64,000 bases of DNA from Chrysomallon squamiferum (Eukaryota > Mollusca > Gastropoda > Neomphalida > Peltospiridae), in the NCBI GenBank assembly GCA_012295275.1, contig CM022671.1, forward strand, positions 29,258,750 through 29,322,749, in the 5' to 3' direction. The first letter of the stretch is position 1. Every line of letters starts with the position of its first letter. A program made the translations under genes and the position numbers. Positions 16,923 through 29,602 of the stretch are shown here, in pieces. The notes beneath the pieces were generated by a model. That model was given only the letters and a program-made list of their open reading frames with translations, had not been told where the DNA came from and made no database searches.

Positions 16923-18021
16923 ATGCAGCATACGTATTTAACAATTTAAATAGAATTTCTGAAGGACTTGCCATTCAAAAATAATAATATAAAATAAAAG
17001 AAGAAAGTTATATTTATTTTGTGTTTGCTTTTTATCTTTTTAAGAAAAAAATGTTTGTTTATTAATATTTGTATTTGGTTCCTCCTTAGGGATTGCATTG
17101 CTGTCGCCAAACAAAATTTAAAAAACGTGGTAAATAAAATAAATAAATAAATAAAAAGTTTAACAAAGAAAAAGTAAAGAAAGAATATAAAAATAAATGT
17201 GCCTGTATGTCAGATTTCCAGCAGTAATTAATATAACTATATCTTTGTCTAAGTAATGTATTGGGGGGGGGGTAGGGGTGCATTTTCTGTAATTAATTAA
17301 AGTAACCAGGGGCAGATTCGTTATGAAACCATGAAGCTAAAGCTTCATGAACCCAGATACTGGAATAATCCCCAGAAGCAACTTTACTCTGTATAGCGTC
17401 AAAATAAGCCTCAAAAATGTAGGTCTGCCATTGTGTGTAAATATATTTGTATATATGTCTGTTTGTATACCACATATGTACACAGTTAATTAAAGTTTGT
17501 GTGTTTGCAGGAGTTGGAACAGATAGAGGAGAACTGGCAGAGTGAGGTGAAGTCACTGTTGTGGGATATCAGTAAACTCCAGAATGAGAAGAAGAAACTC
17601 ACTGACCATCTGCAGGACACTAAACAGGCCATCGTGGAGGAGGTCATCCAGGTCCACAAACGTAAGTTCATCATACACATGTACGTACTGCGTACAAATG
17701 TAACTCCACTGAAATTATGGATATAAATATGAACAATGTGCATCTGTCTATCTGTTTTTTATTTACCTCTATATGTCATTATATGTGTGTGAGACTGTTC
17801 TTTCTTTCTCTCTTTTTGTTCTAATTGTTGTTGTTTTTTTTTTTTTTCTGATTGTAGTAAATATATTAATGTGTTCATCCATCTATCCTCCTGTCTGTAT
17901 GTGTATTCATATAAACATTCATATTTATATGTATATTTGTACATATATGTATATAGGCACTTGCGTATGTATGTGTATATGTGCATATGTATATATGTAT
18001 GTGTATATGTATATGTGTGTG

Positions 18022-18060
<39 letters not shown>

Positions 18061-21000
18061 CTCTGTGTGTGTGACACTTTACTTGACATGACAAATATAC
18101 ATTATCAAAATTAGTTCTTTCACAGCAGCAGTTTTTCTTTCCACATTATATCATATTAACACCTGGTAAGAAAATGATTTTTGTGACCTGTTTTCAGGAT
18201 CTGAAGAAGAAGAAATAAAAGTGTTGACAAAACTGAAGGAGACTGTAGATAAACAGAGAAATGAGCTGAGAAATGTGAAAAGAGAAGTGAAACAGAAGAG
18301 TGCTGACTGTGATGCTGTAAATTTAATTAATTATTTAAGTCTTCTTTTTTACATACATAATTGCATGGAATTAGAGGAAAATAATAAAAAATATATTATG
18401 TGCTTATTTGCTATCAGGGGCTTTAATGGATACATACTTCTTCACTGGTTCAGGAATAAAATACAGTTTTATATTATTCATTTTGTCTGGGTCTGGTTTT
18501 CATTTAATTTCTGTGCTGTTCTTTCTCACAAAAAGGTATAAGGAACAAAATAAAATACATATGGGATTTCTATTTTGTTTGGTGTTCAGCATTTCAAATA
18601 CATTATTTTTGTTCCCATAAAAAGGTTTTGGTGGAATAAAATAAAGGTTTAATGGTTCCTTTATTTGTAAGCTGGCTTTATTTTTAAGACAGAATATACT
18701 GTGAAATTTTTGACTGTATTAAATGGGTCAGTGAAGTTATTAACATTACTTTAACCTTAAGAAAAGGATTTATGTCAGTAGTTTGATTTCACAAATCAGT
18801 AAATTGTTCATCATTATCCAATTTCATCATCTCACCATTCCACCAGTGTCCTTTGGGTCTGTTTAAATAATGATTTTGTTATTCAGTTTAATCAGATATT
18901 CCCAATGGACAACACAATTTGGCCAGACATAGATATCCATCAATATGCTACTGGAAAACCAATTAACCTACAATTCCTTCCTTTTTACCTTTTTTTATTT
19001 ATTTATTTTTTCTTAATATTAAACACACACACACACACACACATAGAGCATGAACTGTTTACATTGTATTACTACACAGAGCATATCATTAAAAATATTT
19101 TATGCTTAATTTATCTTCTCATAATTTTCTTTCTTCCTTTCTCTTCCATTGCAGCTTTCGGAACAGCTGGAGAGGATCGCTAAAGTTAATGCTGATCTTC
19201 GTCGCAAGAACAACATGCACAAGAAGCAGGCAAAAGCTCTGATAGAGGAACGAGCTGACATTGAGGTTCAGCTCAAGGAGAAAGAGATACAGGTGACCCA
19301 CATAAAAGAAATGCTTACTGAGCAGGAGAACTATGATGCAGAGAAACTGGCAAAAGACGTTCGCAGAAAAAGATCACCATCTAAAGGAGATGATGAGGAA
19401 GAGGTAGTGGTTAGAAATGCATAGAATTAATGAGTAGTTTAATACATTTAATTATACTTCATTTTGTAATTAAGAGTGGATAGAGGAGAAGACTAAATTA
19501 GTCAGTGTATTTGAAATATAAATTTAAGAGTTTACTCACTGTTGGGGTGTAGAATGAATGAATATTTAGAACAAATTTCGTTTAATTGTAAATTTATAAA
19601 TAAAAATGTACAGACAGATATGGATGCAGAAAAAGATCAAATTAATCAGTGTTTTGAAATATTTATTTGAGGACTGAAAAAACTATCCAAAACTTATGTG
19701 GTGTAGAATTAATGAATATTTTGAAATAGAGGTTGAGAATCATTTATCCAAAATCTTAGGGACTGGAAGTGTTCCGGATTTTAGAATACAGAATATATAG
19801 ACATAACCTGAGAATAGGATCAAAGTCTGTAATGTGAATTCCATATATATTTCATATACAGCTTATAAAATTGTCTGCAAGATATTTTTACATAATATTT
19901 TTAATAATCTCGTGCATAAAGTAAAGTTTGGGTGTAGGCATTAATAATCATAAAAACTGTAAGATACCACTATTTCTACTGCACAGAAAAAGGGATCTTT
20001 AACCTGTATTTTTCTAATTATACATTTATGATTAAAAATAGCCAGGTGGACACATGGATGGAGAACATTAATCTGTACAATATTTATCCTAGGTTGATAT
20101 TAATCTGTACAATATTTATCCTAGGTTGATATTAATCTGTACAATATTTATCCTAGGTTGATATTAATCTGTACAATATTTATCCTAGGTTGATATTAAT
20201 CTGTACAATATTTATCCTAGGTTGATATTAATCTGTACAATATTTATCCTAGGTTGATATTAATCTGTACAATATTTATCCTAGGTTGATATTAATCTGT
20301 ACAATATTTATCCTAGGTTGATATTAATCTGTACAATATTTATCCTAGGTTGATATTAATCTGTACAATATTTATCCTAGGTTGATATTAATGTGTACAA
20401 TATTTATCCTAGATTGATTTTAATCTGTACAATATTTATCCTAGATTTATTTTAATCTGTACAATATGTATCCCAGGTTGATATTAATCTGTACAATATT
20501 TATTCTAGGTTGATATTAATCTGTACAATATTTATTCTAGGTTGATATTAATCTGTACAATATTTATTCTAGGTTGATATTAATGAGATGAATCAAAAAC
20601 TGCAACTGGAAGGTAAAATGATAATTGACTTGGCTGATCCTGATCGTCCAAGGTTTACAATGCAGGAACTGCGACAGGTTCTTTTAGAGAGGAATGAACT
20701 GAAAACAAAACTTATAGAAGTGGAAGAGGAACTAAACACATACAAACCAAAGTAAGTTTGTACCTACTCTTAGTATTATATGTATATATATATAATACAC
20801 AGTGAAATACACTTTATTTCTGTAAGGTTAGTTCGAAGATGAAGGTTTGATTTAACGAAGGTTTGGTTTATTGAGGTTTTAGTTTTTAAATATACAGGAT
20901 TTTTAGCATTATTAAACTTTCACTTCAAAATATTGTTAGATTAAAAAAAAGAATCTAGCTTCAAAATAATGTTAAAGGGTCATTCCGTGTCAAATCACCC

Positions 21001-24000
21001 AAAAAAAAAAGAAATTTAAACCCGACCGTCTCAGATTTTTATAAAACTTGGTATACTTGTTGACTGTGATCCCACAGCACCAAATCTGAAATTTTAGCTC
21101 AATCAGACCAGTGGTGTGGGAGATACGGCCCACCGAATTTTGAGATTTTTGCCAAAAATGGGTGTGACCACCAACCTTAGAACCCTCATATCTCAGGAAC
21201 TACTGGGCCAATCTTCATAAAATTGGTATTGTTAGAAAGGCAAAATGACAAGGATTCCAAATCTGCCATTTTTGTTTAGTTTGGAAAATATTGGAGTACC
21301 TTGACCTTTTGACCTTTGCTATGACCTTGAAATTGACCGTGTGGATCACGTGATCTTGAGATGACCTTTATTGAAATTTAATCTCCCACATGTTAACTAA
21401 AACATAAAAAAGTTTCCTGGGTGTAATATTTTTTGTTTAGCCACAATATAGATTTAAAAAATGTACATACATGAAAATAACACCTTTTCAGCCATTAACA
21501 TCTGATCCTGAATGATCAATTCTGGATGCTAGGGATCACCATCTTTCTTGATCATCGAGTAAGACATTGTAGGCCTACATGTATGCATAAAGTTCACATA
21601 AATTTGAGAGAACTAGGTGTTTCTGATGCTTAACCTTCTCACCATGTTTGTTTCAAATGCTCACTGTATCCTTCATTCCCAGACACATTCTACTGTTCTC
21701 ATCACTTTCATAAAATTGGATTATTTCCTCCTTCAATTCATTGTCCTTTCAATGGTAAAGGGTGACAAAATCAAGATTTGCACACGCTCAGGGTAGGATT
21801 CAGACATTAAGATGTCATTTTAATGTTACTGTAGCTGATGCTAGTCTTTTTCTGTCCTTTCATTCATTCACTGGAATGTGCTAGAGAATGGAGTTTGACA
21901 GGAGTTTTGCCTAAACTCGACAGAATAGAATTCAAATCAAAGTCCTGTCTGGGGAAACAACAACCAGCGGTTTGTCTGGCAAGTTATCACCAAATTCTCC
22001 CATTGTAATACCACCCATACCAAAGCCATCCTCTGCAGGACCTTTGATTTCTGAAGGGTAATCAGACAGTCACAGCACAACTTGTCTCCTGGCACTAGTG
22101 TCTTTGGAGGATTTACTAAGCATTTGTAAGTGCCCATGCTAACAATTCTTGCTCAGGGTGGCGATTAAGGGGATCACAGCAGTTTTTCTGCAATGTTGAA
22201 AATTTGATGAAAAGTTCTTGTTCATGATACTCTTGATGTCCCGTGTTTTGATCCCACTTCAAAGAGTGAGGAGTTTGACTTCCTCAGTTTTCCAACTCCT
22301 TTTTAATATGATGGTGTTGATAACACACATTTTCAGGAGAGTTAAAGCTGCAGTTAGCCCTGGAAGAAATAAGGATTTTCAGTATTGGCCTGCACCTTCA
22401 ATTCAATAGAACAAAGTCAGTGCTTTCCTAAATATTAAATCAAATTCTGAAACCCTTTCAGTAAAGTTAAGCAGGTCATAAAATGGCAGCAGAGTACATG
22501 TGTTATTGCCAAAGGCCCACAAGTCTTGGGCATTTATGTCAATCTTCTCAAGTATAAATCACAGTTTATTAAGGTGAAGTAGACCTTGTTCATACTCTGT
22601 GCCGAAGACTGGGTGTACAAATACATTATGCAGTATATCACCTGATGACGTCTGATTTCAGACTGGGTTGTACTGTTGTTGACTGAAACCTTGTTCAAAA
22701 CCAATGGCAAGGCCCACATGACATGATAAAATTACTTAATAGGTTTTATGAAATAAAAATATTGTTTATATATCAACATCTGACATTGTGTCCAACTTAA
22801 AAAGCTTCAGATTGTCGAAGAAATGCAGATGAAGAAACTTCTTTGTCTCAAACTTCTAATTGCCATGTGCTCAGTGGGGATTGCACCAGGGAATCTAAAG
22901 GAGTTCCTGACCTGCCTGAAGCATCACTTCCTGTTAACCCTTTGAGCCTGATTGTTTAGAACATGTCATGCCATTTGGCATCTTTTCATATCCTTCAGAC
23001 AAGTCAGGTGGGTTTTAACTCCAAAGATGAGTTTTTAGTCTCAGAGAAAATGTACATTGTAATGCATTGTATCAATCATCCATGCAGGTATGCATTTTTT
23101 TAAATCTCTATTATGGCTAATCAAAAAATATTATACTCAGGAAACTTTTATATGTGAACTTTATGCATATATGTAGGCCTACAATGTCTTACTCAATGAT
23201 CAAGAGAGATGGTGATCCCTAGCATCCAGAATTGATCATTCAGGTTTTAGTTAATCAGATGTTAATGGCTGAAAAGGTGTTATTTTCATGTATGTGCATT
23301 TGTTAAATCTATATTGTGGCTAAACAAAAAATATTACACCCAGGAAACTTTTATATGTTTTAGTTAACATGTGGGAGATTAAATATCAATAAAGGTCATC
23401 TCAAGATCACGTGATCCACACGGTCAATTTCAAGGTCATAGCAAAGGTCAAAAGGTCAAGGTACTCCAATATTTTCCAAACTAAACAAAAATGGCAGATT
23501 TGGAATCCTTGTCATTTTGCCTTTCTAACAATACCAATTTTATGAAGATTGGCCCAGTAGTTCCTGAGATATGAGGGTTCTAAGGTTGGTGGTCACACCC
23601 ATTTTTGGCAAAAATCTCAAAATTCGGTGGGCCGTATCTCCCACACCGCTGGTCTGATTGAGCTAAAATTTCAGATTTGGTGCTGTGGGATCCCAGTCAA
23701 CAAGTATACCAAGTTTTATAAAAATCTGAGACGGTCGGGTTTAAACCATTGGGTGATTTGACACGGAATGACCCTAAATATAAAATCTTGAATTATAATA
23801 ATGTTAAATATAAAATCTTGAATTATAATAATGTTAAATATAAAAGAAATAATAATAAAATTTATGCTGCATCTGTTCCACCTAATTATTTGAGCCGTTA
23901 TTTTTAGCACTATTTTCAGTTTACTATCAAAAGATAACATGTTGAAAAATTGTTTTGAAGCATCAATTCAAACAGAGCCCAAATATTTTTTCTTGTAATT

Positions 24001-24506
24001 TATTCTTAATTAAATTTAATTTTTGTCATATAAAAACCAGCCAGATTATTAAAAATGCCAAAGAACATACTCACACAATCCCTGCAAAAAAACCCAACAA
24101 AACAAAACAAATTAAAACATTGTGTGTGCCAACCTAATTTTGTTTTGTTTTAGAATTTAAATTTTATAGAATATAGATAAGAACATTTGATAAAGGAAAA
24201 TCTCTTCACAAAATATTTTTATTTTATTTATAAATTTATTTTTTGTGCTATTGTTTGTTTTCTGTGCTCGTAGAATCATCACAAAACCGTAAGTATCGAT
24301 TCAGAGTTTGTTCTTGTATTGTGTTGTTGTTGTTTTTATGTATTTTAGGTTTTAAATGTGTTTAGGTTGGTGTTATTTATGCATAACCTCTTTTTTGAAT
24401 TTTGTTGATATTTGTGAATTGTTGTTTTAATGGAAGATTTTCAGTTTTCATTCAAAAATAGAAAGTGGTGGATTAACATCTGGGGTTAATTACTGGTTCT
24501 AGGTCA

Positions 24507-24569
<63 letters not shown>

Positions 24570-24884
24570 AGGTACTGAACCATTTAACCTGCAAGCTTGG
24601 GATCTAAAGTGAATTTGTTAACCCACTGAATAAAATAAATCAAAATTGTTACAAATAATTTAAAAAACACATGGTACTATTTAAGTACATTTAATTCTAA
24701 ATGCATATATACCAACTGTATAACACATTTCAAATGATCATTATTAAATATTAAGATACATACTTTCAAATTTAATGTTGAAAGGTTTTTATACCATTAA
24801 AATTGAGAAAACACTTTGATTGCTGCTTGCTAAAGTATGAAATAGTTTAACAATGTCCAGAATGTACAGATGAGGATAAGTTTT

Positions 24885-24923
<39 letters not shown>

Positions 24924-27001
24924 TAAGAAATTAGCTTTTCTAAGTGTTCATTAGTAGCACAAATAGTGGTGATAGTAATACTAAAACAATAATAATAATA
25001 GTAACAACAACAACAAGAACAGCAATAATAAAACAATAATTATATGCAATGGTAGAAAAGGTACCATATTGCTAATCCTGTTTCTTATATTTGTAAATCA
25101 TGTCATTGGTAAAGCATTCTGCACTTGTATTCTTGATTGTTCCTGCTTCGTTAATATGCAAATAGCATTTTGACTTATTTTTACTGACATTTTTGTTATT
25201 TGTTTCTTAAAATTTTGGTTCATGTGAAGTATTGTTGTTTTAGACAGATATGTATTTTTTGTTTTGTTTTGTTTTATTTGTCTGATTAATTAAATAGTAT
25301 TTTAGAAATGGTTGTCACAAATAATATATGTATGTATGCACGCAAGCACGCACACACACACACTATATTTATTTATTTATTTATTTATTATTCAAAACGA
25401 GGTAGATTACTTTTATTTAATATACCTTTATTATGTAGTGATTTAATTTCTGTATAGTTTCATTTCTTCTTCAATTACAGTTTCATATGGCAAATACTAC
25501 ATAATTTATATTTTGTACTGGATCTTATTAAGAAAAAATTATTTTATTTTATTTTATTTTAATTTATTTTTTTATTTTTTATTTTATTTTATTTTATTTT
25601 ATTTTATTTTATTTTATTTTATTTTATTTTATTTTATTTTATTTCATTATGTTAAGGAAAATATTTACAAAAATTTTGAAAATGAATATTTTTATGCATG
25701 TCTTGTGAATAATTAATTCCAGGACTTAATACCACAAAAACTTCCCACCCAAATCCACAATATTAATAACAATAAAACAAAACAGAATTTAAAAAATGAA
25801 TAATTTTGTTGCTTCAGAGTTAAGTATTTTTAAACAGATGTAGTCATGTTGCTAGTACAGGTATTGGACCAATTACCCAGACTTCTTGGGACTCGAGGCA
25901 TTCCAGATTTCTGGATTTTCCGCTGTGGCGACTTGACACATAAACAGTGCGGCCAGTGAATGAATGCCACATGGCTTGAAAGAGTAGTTCAGGTCTGGTG
26001 ACGAAAACAACTGTGCACGCAAACTATGAAAATAGTGTCAGGAAAAAACTTCCAGTTTTCTGGTCTTTCCAGATTTCAGGATGCCGGATAATTGGTCTGC
26101 TACCTGTACTACAAAATTTTTGATGTTCTGTCAATTTTGTTTTATTTGTTTTATAGTGCTAAGTCCTGCCTGATGTTTACAGTATTGAGTGGTGTTTAAT
26201 TAATGGACCAGCTGTTGTTTTGTTCAGTTTATATGTGTATAGATAACTAGAAAATTATGTGCATTAAAAAAAAAAAAAAAAAAATTATTTTAAAATCTGC
26301 ATGCTATTTTCTCTTTGTTTTTGGTTTTCACCTTAAACGATAAAAAAATGTGCATTACTATTTCACAAAATTTATGTAGTGAAATTTGCATGAATTCTTG
26401 TCTTTGGTTTCTTATTGCATTGTTTGATAACATCTTTTGTGGATATAACTTACTTTTATTAACAGTATAATTATCACTTTAATGTGTATATTAATTTAGC
26501 TACAGTTTGAAAAAAATAAATAATACTAACAATAAAAAATAAAAAAAAATAAAAAATAAAATTACAAATACGTAAAACAAGAATTTTTTTATATAGCAAT
26601 CATTTTTTTAGGAAGAGTTTAAGAATTTTATATAAGAATTTGTTAATCCATTAACATTTGAATTCATCAGGCAGGTCTTAAAACTCATTGTTTTTATGAT
26701 TTGCATAAAGTTCCTAGCTTTATATATATCGCATGGCTTCTCATTGATGTTTATTTTTTTTTCCTAAAGCGAGGAAGGGGCTGAATCACTTGATCCAGAT
26801 GATGCGTAAGTGTTGCTCACTAGGGATCCACTTTTCTTGTATTATTATCTAATATTGGCAGTAGTACAGATGAAGGAAGTGTGAGGCAGCAGATGAGAGA
26901 AAAAGAGAGACAGACAGTCAGACAGACAGACAATGAGAAAAAAAACGAACGAACCAGAGACAGAAACCAAATAAATGAGAGAGAGAGAGAGAGAGAAACA
27001 A

Positions 27002-27068
<67 letters not shown>

Positions 27069-28776
27069 GCACAGACAGAGAAGTGAGAGGGACAAGACTA
27101 AGAGATGATAAGTGTGAGAGGGAAAGAAAAAGAGAGACAGAGACAGAAAAACAGAAACCAAAGTGAATGAGTGATATGTTTGTCTGGATTTATGCTTTAT
27201 ATATAAGATATTCTCATAAATGAGTATGAATGTGTAATTACAAACTATTCCCAAAACATTTAATGACAGATCAATTACATTTCAAAATACTGACACTCTA
27301 TCATACCTCATATAAAATTATTTTTAATGACACCTTCCAAATATTCCTCTTTGTTTTGATAAAGTGTTATCTCTGTCATACTGAAATGAAAGTATTTAAA
27401 AGATAGATTATGTCATGCTTATTTCATATTCATTGTAAAACGAGATAAAAACAAACTTCATTATTGAATACTGAAACACTAACAGTCTCACAATTGACTT
27501 CTCTGTGCATATGTATTGCTTCAGCTGATGTAAAACACAGTGACCTAACATCTTCTTTGGTGTATCATTTCATATTTCCATCAGTCCAGTTCAGTGTTTC
27601 TTTGTCATCTTCCATTATAGTCAGAATCTGTGGCAACATTCATCTCAGTAATGAAGAAGTTAATAATAATTATAATAATAACAGTAATTATTTAAGAGAA
27701 TATTGTTAAGTTACTGAATGGTTTTGGCTATGCATCTTTTCTCATTCATTTTAACAACACACAGAAACACATATATCAAGAAATCACACACCCACCCACC
27801 CAAACACACACACACACCCACACACACACACACCAATACAAACACATATCTTTTCTGTTTCTCTTTTCTTCTTTTATAAAATTATATTTACATTTGCACC
27901 TTTCTTTGAATTATTCAATGTATGCTTTCCAAGATGCTTTAGCTTACATACTATGGTATCACACACACTGTATGAAATATGTGTACTCTACACCTGCATA
28001 AATATGCATTTGTGCTTTCACTATTCCTGTCTAACTATAAAAAGAATTTGTAAATATACTACTTCCTCACAATTAAGACACAGTTATTTGTATAGTTGTC
28101 CATCAGATTTATCTTTTTAAATATATGTAATAATAATAATAATAGTAATAATAATAGTTATTATTAATAATGAATTACAGTATTTACTTCCAACTATAAT
28201 GAAGATATTAAAATGATTATATCTGACTGAGAAATGGGAATTAAATACAGATGTTAGTATTTCCATCTTTGATGCAGCATATTATTTTAATACTTATATC
28301 TAAATAACAATCTAATGACAGTAGTTAATTTTAAAGAAACCATTAATTTTCTTCACATTTTTCCCTTTAATGATCTTTATACACATAATTTGTTTTGTAT
28401 GTTTTACTTTGATAAGTTTTCTTAGGTTTATCTTTTAAACATTATATTTAATCTATTATCTACAGATTATTGCTGTGTATAAAACCTTCAAAAAAACATT
28501 TATTCTTTATTTTACACACTTCCATTTTTATCTTTTTGAACTGAACTTATTAACAAATACAGTTTCACAATAATTTGAAAATAAGCTATGTTACAAACAC
28601 ATTTTCATGAAAATTCAGTAATTGTAATTTAGTCTATATTTTTTTTTACATTATTGTATTTATTATTGTTAACCTATCATCATTATTATAATAAGTAACA
28701 ATTAAAATAAATGATTATATCTGCACTATGTAAATAAATAAATAATAGTAAAAAATTTAAAAATTAATTGAAGTGG

Positions 28777-28818
<42 letters not shown>

Positions 28819-29028
28819 CAACATAATTTCTTTAAAAATAAATTTTCTTTAGCATGTATAATATTTTAATATTTATTTAAATTACTTCTTTTTGTTTGGT
28901 TGCCTTTTATATTTTGATTAATGTTTTTGTTTATATATCTTCAACATATGGCCAGTATTTTATGACACAGCCTATGTTAAAGTCATTTGGTTTATCCATT
29001 TTTAAATCATTTTATTTATTTATTTATT

Positions 29029-29070
<42 letters not shown>

Positions 29071-29537
29071 TTTAATATTTATATAATTTGTTTCTTTGTA
29101 ATTAATTTTTTTTTTTTTTTTTTTTTTATACATTTAGTTAAATGTAATTATTAATGAAATAAATCCTGGAGTTAGTTTAATTTAATGAATAATTATATAA
29201 TTATGCAAATCTTTGTTAAGTAATGGTGTGAGATATGTTTCTATTTTGGTTTTTGTGTTTGTGTTTTACAGAATGTCGTCATACAGAGGGGAGGAGGTGC
29301 TAGTGTACGGACCAATCAATCGTGAACCAGAGGAAAAAGTGACTGGCAGAAAAGAGGGCGGAGTTAGGAAATTGTAAGTATTGTTCTTAAACCTGCTGTT
29401 AGGTAAAAGAACATTTTGATTAATGAATTTAGAGAATTCTTATGTGTAAGTATTTGTATAGTTATTTATAGTATTAACATACGTTTGTGTGTATGTGTGT
29501 CTCATTCTCTTTATTCTCATACTCTATATATCTATAT

Positions 29538-29602
<65 letters not shown>

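Larger units (their letters stand above)
10332..17510 (+). other. Intron 1 of the RILP-like gene
   Basis: 7.2 kb with no coding signal. It holds (AT)n at about 10496-10526 and 11946-11971, TTTA repeats at 14452-14545, a tandem duplication at 14954-15240, (CA)n at 16178-16219 and a T-run at 16873-16918. The donor is CAA|GTATG and the acceptor GTTTGCAG|GAG. No RNA gene or transposon with clear ends was found. Confidence 0.8.

Noticed and set aside
17759-18114. Overlapping frames of about 110 codons on both strands
   Set aside because: They come from TATG/GT repeats in intron 2 of the RILP-like gene.
20067-20578. CRISPR-like array of 32 bp repeats
   Set aside because: The units are directly adjacent without spacers, and the host is an animal; it is a minisatellite on a splice site.
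20977-23774. piggyBac or Kolobok-type element
   Set aside because: Those use TTAA; the right flank here reads CCCTAAAT, so only TAAA is shared.
26820-27254. 144-codon minus-strand Leu/Ser-rich frame and the opposing Arg/Glu frame
   Set aside because: Both lie on the GA microsatellite and its purine-rich flank; the composition is that of the repeat.
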